Shown: positions 8,036 to 15,530, counted from the stretch's first letter. The stretch: DNA of 43,827 nucleotides from Bacillota bacterium (GCA_023436585.1 JAEZIN010000034.1:1-43827), one strand, 5' to 3'. Program-made: numbers and translations. Notes: a model not told the origin generated them from the letters alone.

Positions 8036-9055
8036 TTATGAATCTTCATCGAACAGGTTCCCCAATTGGCGTACCATGGTATTCAATATGGCCAGCACCC
8101 TGGAATATTGCATCCGGGTCGGGCCGATGACGCCGATGGTGCCGTGGGAATGGCTGCCGATGGAATAGGTGGCCGTCACGATGGAGCAATCCGAAATTTC
8201 CTCAATGCCTGTTTCCGGGCCGATGCGCACCGTGAACGCCATCTGCCCCTGCTGCGTCATTAATTCTACCAGCCGCTCTTTCGTCTCCAATAGCGCCAGG
8301 AAGGACCTGGCCTTTTCTACATCAGAATATTCGGGGTAATTGAGGATGTTGCTGGTTCCGCCTATCAGCACGCGCCCCGCGGCCGCTTTGTTTTCCACCT
8401 GGGAAATAAGGGAGGAGATGCCCGACAGCAGCTCGGTGTTCTGCTGAAGGCCTTTGGACACGCTGGTAAGGATCGCCTGCGCCTCCATGACGGTGTGGCC
8501 GGAAAGCTGGTCCGTCAGCATCCGGGATATGGCGTACAGCGCGTCGCTGTCCAGCGCCTCCGGGATGCGGATCACCGCATCCTTGATGATGCCGGCGTCG
8601 GTGACGATAATGACCAGCGCGGATGCGCCGCTTACCGGCACCAGCTGGATGTTGCGGATTTTCAGCTCCTGCCCCTTGGGGGGCATCACCAGCGCGGTGT
8701 AGTGGGTGAGGCTGGAGAGCACCTGGGCCGCGTGGGCCACCACATCCTCCATCTGCTGCATGCGGCTGGAAAAGTAGTTGCGCACCGTCTCGGCGTCGGC
8801 GTCGGGTATCTGGCCGAATTTTAATAGCTGGTCCACGTACAGCCTGTACGCTTTCACACTGGGGATGCGGCCGGCGGATACGTGGGGCTGATCCAGATAC
8901 CCCAATTCCTCCAGGTCGCTCATTTCGTTTCGGATGGTGGCGGAGCTTAGGCCCATGTCGTATTTTTTTGATATGGTGCGGGAACCCACCGGCACGGCGG
9001 TCAAAATGTAGTCATCGATGATCGCCTGCAGGATGCGGAATTTCCGCTCGTCCAT
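8036..9055 (-). CDS. hrcA: Heat-inducible transcription repressor HrcA
   Basis: Repressor that binds the CIRCE operator and needs GroEL for folding, giving titration control of class I heat-shock genes. The 339-residue protein opens with a winged helix (about 1-75, containing VGSRTISKKYDMGLSSATIRNEM), followed by the dimerisation/GAF-like domain and ends with the family block IGVIGPTRMQYSRVLAIL. Length is standard. The ATG at 9053-9055 has an AAAGGAGG ribosome binding site. It is the first gene of the operon and has a consensus CIRCE only 37 bp upstream of its start, so it is autoregulated. Confidence 0.98.
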   Translation of the reverse strand: MDERKFRILQAIIDDYILTAVPVGSRTISKKYDMGLSSATIRNEMSDLEELGYLDQPHVSAGRIPSVKAYRLYVDQLLKFGQIPDADAETVRNYFSSRMQQMEDVVAHAAQVLSSLTHYTALVMPPKGQELKIRNIQLVPVSGASALVIIVTDAGIIKDAVIRIPEALDSDALYAISRMLTDQLSGHTVMEAQAILTSVSKGLQQNTELLSGISSLISQVENKAAAGRVLIGGTSNILNYPEYSDVEKARSFLALLETKERLVELMTQQGQMAFTVRIGPETGIEEISDCSIVTATYSIGSHSHGTIGVIGPTRMQYSRVLAILNTMVRQLGNLFDEDS

Positions 9056-9091
9056 AGCTTCGCCTCCTTTCCGTTCGTCTTTTCCTTGTTG

Positions 9092-9118
9092 TTAGCACTC
9101 GATGCTCGTGAGTGCTAA
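9092..9118 (-). promoter_or_regulatory. CIRCE operator (HrcA binding site)
   Basis: Exact consensus: TTAGCACTC at 9092-9100, nine-base spacer, GAGTGCTAA at 9110-9118. It overlaps the expected transcription start of the promoter at 9128-9156, so HrcA binding should block the hrcA-grpE-dnaK-dnaJ operon. Confidence 0.98.
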
Positions 9119-9127
9119 CCTGGTGAT

Positions 9128-9156
9128 AAGATAGCACTCCTTGACTGGTTTGTCAA
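9128..9156 (-). promoter_or_regulatory. Sigma-A promoter of the hrcA operon
   Basis: On the minus strand TTGACA (9156-9151), 17-bp spacer, TATCTT (9133-9128). The -35 is perfect and the -10 matches four of six bases; the CIRCE begins 9 bp downstream of the -10. This is the only promoter needed for the heat-shock operon that I can see. Confidence 0.9.
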
Positions 9157-9274
9157 TACCAGGATGGGTATTCCAATCAAATTTTAACGTATCGCTTTCT
9201 ATTACATGAGACAATATTATGATGATACTTCCACCCAAATTGTCTATCTTTATGTTAAATGGGGGACAATTACA

Positions 9275-9348
9275 AGAGGATACCTCCGAAGGATCCCAAA
9301 GGGCGACTGGAAAGCCCTTTGGTCGTGCCCGCAGGCACGAAACCCTTC
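9275..9348 (+). repeat. Structured intergenic repeat, short form, tandem copy R3a
   Basis: First of four tandem short copies. Begins AGAGGATACCTCCG, then GAAGG (9288-9292) pairing with CCTTC (9344-9348), enclosing CAAAGGGC/GCCCTTTG and the second hairpin CGTGCC-CGCA-GGCACG. The GACTGG variant here keeps the alternative helix through a T-G wobble. Confidence 0.87.
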
Positions 9349-9390
9349 TATATTCACCAAATCCTGAGACGGAATGGTAAACATAATCAA

Positions 9391-9463
9391 AGAGGATGCC
9401 CCCGAAGGTTCCCAAAGGGCGACCGGAAAGCCCTTTGGTCGTGCCCGCAGGCACGAAACCTTC
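9391..9463 (+). repeat. Structured intergenic repeat, short form, tandem copy R3b
   Basis: Cleanest short copy. Outer stem GAAGGTT (9404-9410) with AACCTTC (9457-9463) encloses two hairpins, CAAAGGGC/GCCCTTTG and CGTGCC-CGCA-GGCACG, giving a three-way junction shape. The element starts 116 bp after R3a; the linker between them resembles the other linkers of the array but is much less conserved than the hairpin core. Confidence 0.9.
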
Positions 9464-9502
9464 TTCTTCGCCAATTCCCGAAACTAAATAGTAAAAAACA
9501 AA

Positions 9503-9565
9503 AGAGGATGCCCCCGAAGGTCCAGGGCGACCGGAAAGCCCTGGTCGTGCCCGCAGGCACGAAAT
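9503..9565 (+). repeat. Structured intergenic repeat, short form, tandem copy R3c
   Basis: As R3b, but the first hairpin reads CCAGGGC/GCCCTGG where the others read CCAAAGGGC/GCCCTTTGG: two A are missing from the left arm and two T from the right arm, so pairing is preserved. The second hairpin is unchanged. The outer stem is weak here. Confidence 0.88.
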
Positions 9566-9610
9566 CTTTTTCCTTTTTATAATTTCTGAAGCGCAATGAT
9601 TACCTTAAAA

Positions 9611-9683
9611 AGAGGAAGCCTCCGAAGGCTTCCAAAGGGCGACCGGAAAGCCCTTTCGTCGTGCCCGCAGGCACGAAACCTCC
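9611..9683 (+). repeat. Structured intergenic repeat, short form, tandem copy R3d
   Basis: Last tandem copy, 108 bp after R3c. Starts AGAGGAAGCCTCCG; GAAGCC can also pair with GGCTTC next to it. First hairpin AAAGGGC/GCCCTTT followed by CGTCG instead of GGTCG, so this copy has lost one pair of the alternative helix. Second hairpin CGTGCC-CGCA-GGCACG intact. Confidence 0.87.
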
Positions 9684-9720
9684 TTATTCCAACTCTAGCC
9701 ACAGGTGGAAAGCATAATAT

Positions 9721-9746
9721 CGTGAAAATGACTTGTCATTTTCACG
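9721..9746. other. Perfect 12-bp inverted repeat upstream of the lepA promoter
   Basis: CGTGAAAATGAC (9721-9732), two-base spacer, GTCATTTTCACG (9735-9746), perfectly paired. It ends 6 bp before the -35 box of lepA. It could be a regulator site or, if transcribed, a hairpin; nothing in the sequence tells these apart. Confidence 0.75.
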
Positions 9747-9752
9747 GGGACA

Positions 9753-9781
9753 TTGCATTCTTATAGAAAATCCGCTATCAT
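9753..9781 (+). promoter_or_regulatory. Sigma-A promoter of lepA
   Basis: TTGCAT (9753-9758), 17-bp spacer, TATCAT (9776-9781). Four-to-five matches in each box at ideal spacing, 46 bp before the lepA start. Confidence 0.75.
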
Positions 9782-9826
9782 GTTAAAATTGAAAACTATG
9801 CCCATGCGGGCCTGGAGGGATCTATC

Positions 9827-11629
9827 TTGGCATCAGGACGCCTTGACCATATCCGCAACTTCTGCATCATTGCCCACATCGACCACGGCAAATCCACCCT
9901 GGCCGACCGCCTTCTGGAAAAGACCGGCGTGTTCCAGCAGCGGGAAATGGTGGAGCAGATTCTGGACAGCATGGAGCTGGAGCGGGAGCGCGGCATCACC
10001 ATCAAAAGCAAGGCCGTGCGCATGACCTATACCGCCCAAAACGGCGAAGCCTACACCCTGAATCTCATCGACACCCCCGGCCATGTGGACTTTTCCTACG
10101 AGGTCAGCCGCGCCCTGGCCGCCTGCGAAGGCGCGCTTCTGGTGGTGGATGCCACCCAGGGCATTGAGGCGCAAACCCTGGCCAACGTCTACATGGCTTT
10201 GGAGCATAACCTGGAGACCGTGCCCGTCATCAACAAAATCGACCTGCCCAGCGCCCGACCGGAGGAAGTCCGCCACGAGATCGAGGAGATCATCGGCCTG
10301 GATGCTTCCTATGCGCCTCTGGTGTCCGCCAAAATGGGCATTGGCATCGACGAAGTGCTGGAGGCCGTCGTAAAATACGTTCCCCCGCCCACGGGCGATG
10401 AAAACGCGCCCCTGCAGGCGCTGATTTTTGATGCCTTCTATGACAATTACAAAGGCGCTATCTGCTTTATCAGGGTCATGCAGGGCCGCTTAAGGCAAGG
10501 CATGCGCATGCGCCTGATGGCCGGGAAGGGCGAGTTCGATGTGGTGGAGGTGGGAACCTTCCGCCCCGGCTACGCCCCCTGCGAGGAGCTGCTGCCCGGC
10601 GACGTGGGCTATGTTTCCGCTTCCATTAAAGATGTGCGCGATACGCGGGTGGGCGATACCATTACCGACGCCTCCAATCCCGCCGAAACCGCCCTGCCCG
10701 GCTACCGGCAGGTGACGCCCATGGTCTTCTGCGGCATCTATCCCGCCGACGGCGCGGATTATCCCGATTTGAAGGATGCCCTGGAAAAACTGCGCATGAA
10801 CGACGCCTCCCTCTCCTTTGAGCCGGAGACCTCCGTGGCACTGGGCTACGGCTTCCGCTGCGGATTCCTAGGGCTTCTGCACATGGAGATCATACAGGAG
10901 CGCCTGGAGCGGGAGTTCGATTTGAACCTGGTCACCACCGCCCCCAGCGTCATCTACCGCGTTACCAAAACCAACGGCGACGTCATCAACATCGACAACC
11001 CCACCAACCTGCCCCCCGCCGGTGAAATCGCCGGCATGGAGGAGCCCTTCGTCCACGCCACCATCTACACGCCCCAGGACGCGGTGGGCGCCATTATGGA
11101 CCTGTGCCAGGAAAAGCGCGCCACCTTCCTGGATATGCAATACGAAGGGACCCGCGTCAAACTCAACTACAACATCCCCCTCAATGAGATCATTTACGAT
11201 TTCTTCGATCAGATCAAGAGCCGCTCCCGCGGCTATGCCTCCTTTGACTATGAGCTCAAGGGCTACCAGGAAAGCGACCTGGTCAAGCTGGACATGCTGC
11301 TAAACGGCGATATCTGCGATGCCTTCTCCCTCATCGTGCACCGGGATAAGGCCTACAATAGGGGCCGGATCATTGCCGAAAAACTCAAGGATGTCATACC
11401 GCGCCAGATGTTCGAAATACCCATCCAGGCCGCCATCGGCGGCAAGGTCATCGCCCGGGAAACCGTCAAGGCCATGCGCAAGGATGTTCTGGCCAAGTGC
11501 TACGGCGGCGACATCACCCGCAAGAAAAAGCTTCTGGAAAAGCAGAAGGAAGGTAAAAAACGCATGCGCCAGTTCGGCTCCGTCGAACTGCCCAGCGAAG
11601 CGTTTATGGCCGTGTTGAAGATGGACTGA
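9827..11629 (+). CDS. lepA: Elongation factor 4 (LepA)
   Basis: Ribosome-associated translational GTPase that acts on stalled or stressed ribosomes and in 30S maturation. The 600-residue protein has G1 AHIDHGKST (16-24), switch II DTPGHVDF, NKID, then the EF-Tu-like barrel, two EF-G-like domains and the LepA-specific C-terminal domain (about 490-600) rich in basic residues. Length is standard. Start is TTG at 9827-9829, encoding MASGRLDHIRNF, with GGAGGG 7 bp upstream; the good spacing and the conserved N terminus decide this start. The gene is alone in its transcription unit here, divergent from hrcA; hemW, its frequent partner, does not follow. Confidence 0.97.
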   Translation: MASGRLDHIRNFCIIAHIDHGKSTLADRLLEKTGVFQQREMVEQILDSMELERERGITIKSKAVRMTYTAQNGEAYTLNLIDTPGHVDFSYEVSRALAACEGALLVVDATQGIEAQTLANVYMALEHNLETVPVINKIDLPSARPEEVRHEIEEIIGLDASYAPLVSAKMGIGIDEVLEAVVKYVPPPTGDENAPLQALIFDAFYDNYKGAICFIRVMQGRLRQGMRMRLMAGKGEFDVVEVGTFRPGYAPCEELLPGDVGYVSASIKDVRDTRVGDTITDASNPAETALPGYRQVTPMVFCGIYPADGADYPDLKDALEKLRMNDASLSFEPETSVALGYGFRCGFLGLLHMEIIQERLEREFDLNLVTTAPSVIYRVTKTNGDVINIDNPTNLPPAGEIAGMEEPFVHATIYTPQDAVGAIMDLCQEKRATFLDMQYEGTRVKLNYNIPLNEIIYDFFDQIKSRSRGYASFDYELKGYQESDLVKLDMLLNGDICDAFSLIVHRDKAYNRGRIIAEKLKDVIPRQMFEIPIQAAIGGKVIARETVKAMRKDVLAKCYGGDITRKKKLLEKQKEGKKRMRQFGSVELPSEAFMAVLKMD

Positions 11630-11659
11630 TGGGGGACGGGAGATAACGCGGAAAATAAA

Positions 11660-11697
11660 GCGGGGAAACCTCCTTTTGCAAAAGGAGGTTTCCCCGC
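11660..11697. terminator. Perfect 19-bp palindrome after lepA, probable terminator
   Basis: A 38-bp perfect palindrome with no spacer: left arm 11660-11678 beginning GCGGGGAAACC, right arm 11679-11697 ending GGTTTCCCCGC. It lies 30 bp after the lepA stop. It lacks a T-run, so it is not a textbook intrinsic terminator, but position and stability suggest a 3' end or stabiliser for lepA mRNA. Confidence 0.6.
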
Positions 11698-11780
11698 GCC
11701 CTTTCCAGGAAAACTTAATCAACATTGCATGATATACTGATAGATGTAGTACTATAAGAATAATGCTGCATTGGGAGTAT

Positions 11781-12761
11781 TTATAGATCGTTGTTTACCG
11801 TCATTTCGTTTGGACAGGACTTAATAATCGATCGAGCAAAATCTTTACCACCTTCAAGTAATTTTCGCCTATCAGCTTTTTTATTTGTTGGATCTATCTC
11901 TTGCTTGAACCATGTTTTTTCACGCCTAAATATGCCTTTTACCTGATCAACAGTAGCTGGCAAGCCCCATAAATTGGTCATTATATGCAAAATGTCGTCA
12001 ATAGTAAAAAATTCACCCTTTCCCTCATTGGTGATAATATACATAACAACTAGCATTTGCTTCTTGAATGAGTCTAATGATTTTACTACTGGATAGCTTT
12101 TTAGATTCATCTCATCAAGATTTAGGCTTCCGTAAATGGAGGAGTTACCCGAGACGGCCTTTCTCGATTTTAGAGTAATATTCTTCTTTTCGATGTTTTC
12201 TGCTTTTGGTTTATAGGCCTCAACATATGCCATTCCTTCTGTGGTCAGTATGTATTGTTTGGGAAGCTTACCTTCTGCTCCAGGATTATCCATTATATAT
12301 CCTTTTTTGGCCAATTGATATATTAGACTGCTTCTATTAGAATACTCGCTTCGGCGAGCCTCCGCATAATATCCTTTTACACTATCTGATGTAAAAAAGG
12401 GAGTACCATTTTTCTTTTCATCAAAATATGCAGAAATAAGTGTGAAATCAGTGTCAGTTAAAGTGCCGTAACGTTTTAGGAATGATGACAGGTTTGTTCG
12501 CGATAAGTCAGTTGTCGGAACTGTGACCATTGGTTCCGATATAAATGGAGTAGTGTTTGTTTCATCGGGCAGTAGATTTGTACTAGTTTGTGCATCAATA
12601 TATTGTATTCGTTTCTCAACAACATGAATACGCTCTATTGCATCAACCGCAGCAGGCAAAAGCCTGTTCAAAAACTCGTTGCGTTCACGCTCGATAATCT
12701 CTGCATTACCTTCTGCTTCGAACTCAATTTCTCCAATTTTGAATCTTACACGGTTGTCCAT
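11781..12761 (-). CDS. Uncharacterised protein with winged-helix-like repeats (AT-rich island)
   Basis: A 326-residue protein that I do not recognise as a named family. Residues 1-60 (VRFKIGEIEFEAEG then a charged helix) resemble a small N-terminal domain seen in accessory proteins. Two segments look like winged helices: about 90-185 (FLKRYGTLTDTDFTLISAY through LTTEGMAYVEAY) and about 225-305 (SFKKQMLVVMYIITNEG through LLEGGKDFARS). The first is similar in layout to the N terminus of the neighbouring 243-residue protein. No signal peptide, membrane segment or enzyme motif is visible. It starts 22 bp after that neighbour and must share its transcript. Codon and base use are clearly more AT-rich than the flanking genes, pointing to horizontal transfer. 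Could be a DNA- or RNA-binding partner in a defence-type pair; this is inference. Confidence 0.72.
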   Translation of the reverse strand: MDNRVRFKIGEIEFEAEGNAEIIERERNEFLNRLLPAAVDAIERIHVVEKRIQYIDAQTSTNLLPDETNTTPFISEPMVTVPTTDLSRTNLSSFLKRYGTLTDTDFTLISAYFDEKKNGTPFFTSDSVKGYYAEARRSEYSNRSSLIYQLAKKGYIMDNPGAEGKLPKQYILTTEGMAYVEAYKPKAENIEKKNITLKSRKAVSGNSSIYGSLNLDEMNLKSYPVVKSLDSFKKQMLVVMYIITNEGKGEFFTIDDILHIMTNLWGLPATVDQVKGIFRREKTWFKQEIDPTNKKADRRKLLEGGKDFARSIIKSCPNEMTVNNDL

Positions 12762-12783
12762 TTCTTTATCCTTTCTTTATGTC

Positions 12784-13515
12784 TCACATTAAGCCTGCTT
12801 TGTTATATAGTTCTTCGAGCATCACTCGGTAATTGAGTTTAATTTCGTCAAGGTCTTTTTTACCTGCTGTATATGTAATACCATGAGCAGAAAAATTACC
12901 TACTGTTCGAAAAGTATCAAACTCGTTCTTTATACGAGATAGTTTTAGTTTTGAGTTACTCTTGGCATTTTTAACAATCCCATCAAGCATAAAATAACCG
13001 GAATCAGATGCATCTTTTATTTCATCATCAATCCCAATATTTTGATAGGTAAGTATAAGCATTACCTCAAATAAGCGACGCATAAGAACAGAACATGCAT
13101 CAAAGCAATTGTGGCTATAAGAGTGATTTATTTGCTTTATTATTCGGTCAAGATATTTGCGCTTTCCACAAAACTTTACTTCATCTATTAATTCGCTGTC
13201 AGAAATAATCGTTTCTGTGTCTTTCCATAGTTGACCAATGTCTTTATCTAGTTGTTGGCGTATTGTTGGAATAAACTCCAATGATGCTGGTGTCTTTTTG
13301 TTAACTAACATCGCTTTTCCTTTTGTTAGTTTTTCTTTTAAGCGTGACATGTTAGGCGCACAAAACCCACATTGTATCATTAGGTCTGAAATAATTGATA
13401 AACTAAACAATTCTTCTCCAGTTTCCTTAAGGTGATAATAGCATAGCAATTTTGCACGTTCAATTTCATTCTTGCCGGCTAGATTTGAATAATTAACAAA
13501 ATCAAGTAGTTGCAT
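12784..13515 (-). CDS. Uncharacterised protein: N-terminal winged-helix-like, C-terminal HEPN/DUF4145-like
   Basis: A 243-residue protein. The N-terminal part (about 15-90, with ERAKLLCYYHLKETG and PNMSRLKEKLTKGKA) looks like a winged helix. The C-terminal half is all-helical and contains LMRRLFEVMLILTYQ and, near the end, RTVGNFSAHG. In that motif R203 and H211 are spaced R-x7-H with GN in between, as in DUF4145-type HEPN domains; classical HEPN RNases use R-x4-6-H, so nuclease activity is uncertain. The ATG at 13513-13515 follows GGGAG. It is the first gene of a two-gene AT-rich operon with its own strong promoter. HEPN domains are common toxic effectors in abortive-infection and toxin systems, which makes a defence role plausible but unproven. 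Confidence 0.72.
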   Translation of the reverse strand: MQLLDFVNYSNLAGKNEIERAKLLCYYHLKETGEELFSLSIISDLMIQCGFCAPNMSRLKEKLTKGKAMLVNKKTPASLEFIPTIRQQLDKDIGQLWKDTETIISDSELIDEVKFCGKRKYLDRIIKQINHSYSHNCFDACSVLMRRLFEVMLILTYQNIGIDDEIKDASDSGYFMLDGIVKNAKSNSKLKLSRIKNEFDTFRTVGNFSAHGITYTAGKKDLDEIKLNYRVMLEELYNKAGLM

Positions 13516-13600
13516 ATTGTCTATCTCCCTCGCAGTGGAAGATTCACATTATTCAAAGGAAACTGTTTTCGGACACATCCCGTTAGCAAATTACTGTAAT

Positions 13601-13629
13601 ATTATACAACTTATTTCCATCCAAATCAA
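13601..13629 (-). promoter_or_regulatory. Promoter of the AT-rich two-gene island
   Basis: On the minus strand TTGATT (13629-13624), 17-bp spacer, TATAAT (13606-13601). Predicted start is about 80 nt upstream of the HEPN-like gene. Having a near-consensus promoter of its own fits a self-contained cassette. Confidence 0.75.
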
Positions 13630-13796
13630 TATATCTTTTCTATTGTTGTTCTTGTCGAATTTATGTTTTCGCCATCATAGCGATAGTGAAATAATGGGAG
13701 AACTTATTGCAGCTTTCGATTTTAACATGGTATAGATACTGCCCCAAAATCGGTTTAATTAAGGATGCCTTAAGTCCGATTCATATCCTCCCCGGG

Positions 13797-13935
13797 TCCA
13801 GGGCCCTGCCCATCTGGCTCAATCGGCGCGCTGCTTCGCTGCCGCTTGCATCGCTTGTTTCGCCAGCCTCCTCCGCCTCGCTTCATCCGCCACAGGCGGC
13901 GCTTCGGCTACGGAGCCTTGGTCGTCTCAAGGGGG
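13797..13935 (-). repeat. Structured intergenic repeat, diverged long form, copy R6 (reverse orientation)
   Basis: Read on the minus strand it has CCAAGGCTCCG, a GCCGCC-TGT-GGCGG apical hairpin, CGGAGGAGGC, then GATGCAAGCGGCAGCGAAGC and ATTGAGC in the same order as R1, R2 and R5. The CTCCG/CGGAG pairing is kept. The right-hand hairpin module is replaced by GGGCCCTGG followed by unrelated sequence, so it is diverged or truncated there. It is the only copy in this orientation and lies just beyond the promoter side of the AT-rich island. Confidence 0.72.
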
Positions 13936-13946
13936 ATATGGGAGGT

Positions 13947-13994
13947 GCAGGAGGGAACTAAGGGGGACATCGAAATCCCCCTGTTCCCTCCTGC
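13947..13994. terminator. Long stable hairpin downstream of the diguanylate cyclase gene
   Basis: GCAGGAGGGAAC (13947-13958) pairs with GTTCCCTCCTGC (13983-13994); after a two-base bulge AGGGGGA (13961-13967) pairs with TCCCCCT (13976-13982), leaving an 8-nt loop. It is 52 bp beyond the end of the cyclase gene and could end that transcript, though there is no T-run. Confidence 0.5.
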
Positions 13995-14045
13995 GTCCGC
14001 GTCTCCTGACAATCTCAGATTCAATTCAAAGGGAAAAAAGATATT

Positions 14046-15530
14046 TCAAACCAATAATCCTTTTCCCTCTTCCCACACCGTTACCCTATCCCTTCCCACT
14101 TCCTTGGAGCAGTACAGCGCCTTATCCGCCTGGTCAATCACCTGCTCCGTCGTATACCTTCCGTCCATCCTGGCAAGCCCCACGCTGACGGTAATACTAC
14201 AATCGCCGTGCTTTTCCTCGTTTTTCAGTGTTTCCATAAACCGGCCAAGAATCTGCTCGGCCTCCAAGGTATCCGCCTTCAAAACGCCCAAAAACTCATC
14301 GCCGCCCCAGCGCGCCGCGATCCCGTATCCTTTCACGGCTTTCTTCAAACGTTCCCCGACGGCGGCCAGAACTTCATTGCCGAAGATATGGCCCTTGGTA
14401 TCGTTGATGTTTTTGAAGTTGTCCACATCCAGCATGAAGATTGTCTTATTCCGCTCCCGGTTCCTGTGGATAAACGCCTGGCATTGCTTCGTAAACAGCT
14501 TTCTGTTGGGCAGCCCAGTCAGGTCATCGGTGTTTTCCATCTCCACCATGCGCTGATTGTAATTGAGGATAATGACCGTGGTCACCGCAGTGCAAACGAC
14601 CATGGAAATGAGCATGAAAAGGATGTTCGCCTTGATCCTGTTTTGGAAAGTGCTGCTGATGGAGCTTGTATCCTTCTCCAGCACCAAATACCAGCCAAGC
14701 GTATCGTCATACCTGGTGACCAGGCATTTGCGCTTGTCCCCGGAGGTAAACCACTGCATCACGGGTTCGATGGAGGGGGCCAGAGCAAGCTTCTCCTGAA
14801 TGCCGATGCGCTCGTGAAGGTCTTCCTCCTTGACAAAAGTATCGGTATTGCCGTCGAATGAATTTTTTGCCCCGCCGGTATTGACGATGAATACGGACAG
14901 ATCATAATCCCGCTCATACACGCGGATCGCCTCCTCGATGGAGGCCACCTGAAGGCCGACACCGATCACGCCCAGAAGGCTGCGGTTTTCATCCTCCACG
15001 CGAAAGTTGACAAACACGGTGATAATATTGTGATGGACTTCATTCGTATCCACTTCAAGATCGTATTCACGGCCAGAAGACAAAAAATTGTAATACCAAA
15101 TATCATGCTCGTCCTGCATGGATAGCGTTTTGTTCAAGCCGTCCTGATAATAGTAGTTGCCGGTCTGCGCGGAAATGCAGAAGACCGACGTATAGTCATA
15201 CTTCCTCTGATAGGCTTTCAGATAGGTGTATAGCTGTTCAAGGTAAGCTTCGTCGTCTTTGTTTTCCAGCTCATGATGAAGCCAGCCTTTTAAAAAGACG
15301 TCGTTCGCCATGGTTTTGGAGACCATCACCGGCCTTGTCATGGAGTTTTCAATATGCTTCGATATATCAATTTCCGCAAGGCTTACAACATTCTCCAAAT
15401 GCTTTTCGCCCAACTGCTGATAGGCGGTTGTATCCCTGTACACGATTGCCACAAACCCCGCCATAATGGAAAGAACAATCAGGATATTGCTGATCATCAG
15501 GATATGCCTTCTCAAATGATACTCCTCCAA
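14046..15530 (-). CDS. Membrane diguanylate cyclase with extracytoplasmic Cache-type sensor
   Basis: GGDEF-domain enzyme expected to make cyclic di-GMP from two GTP. The 494-residue protein has an N-terminal membrane helix (about 10-30), a large extracytoplasmic region (about 35-300) resembling a double Cache sensor (YTSVFCISAQTGNYYYQDG and LLGVIGVGLQV), a second helix (about 305-328), and the cyclase domain with DDLTGLPNRKLF and an intact GGDEF at 409-413. The allosteric RxxD site that normally lies five residues before GGDEF is absent (the segment there is YGIAAR), so product inhibition may be missing. Alone in its transcription unit; no c-di-GMP effector is visible beside it. The ligand of the sensor is unknown. 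Confidence 0.92.
   Translation of the reverse strand: MEEYHLRRHILMISNILIVLSIMAGFVAIVYRDTTAYQQLGEKHLENVVSLAEIDISKHIENSMTRPVMVSKTMANDVFLKGWLHHELENKDDEAYLEQLYTYLKAYQRKYDYTSVFCISAQTGNYYYQDGLNKTLSMQDEHDIWYYNFLSSGREYDLEVDTNEVHHNIITVFVNFRVEDENRSLLGVIGVGLQVASIEEAIRVYERDYDLSVFIVNTGGAKNSFDGNTDTFVKEEDLHERIGIQEKLALAPSIEPVMQWFTSGDKRKCLVTRYDDTLGWYLVLEKDTSSISSTFQNRIKANILFMLISMVVCTAVTTVIILNYNQRMVEMENTDDLTGLPNRKLFTKQCQAFIHRNRERNKTIFMLDVDNFKNINDTKGHIFGNEVLAAVGERLKKAVKGYGIAARWGGDEFLGVLKADTLEAEQILGRFMETLKNEEKHGDCSITVSVGLARMDGRYTTEQVIDQADKALYCSKEVGRDRVTVWEEGKGLLV

Noticed and set aside
9128..9150. Second CIRCE half-site (TAGCACTCC) in the hrcA promoter spacer
   Set aside because: There is no matching right half at nine bases, so it is probably chance.
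9092..9474. Minus-strand small frames encoding KGFPVALWEPSG-like peptides
   Set aside because: They are translations of the structured repeat, recur with every copy, and change frame between copies.
9275..9683. CRISPR array
   Set aside because: Repeats are about 60-75 nt with two internal hairpins, linkers are homologous to each other rather than unique, and the same element occurs singly elsewhere. No cas genes are present.
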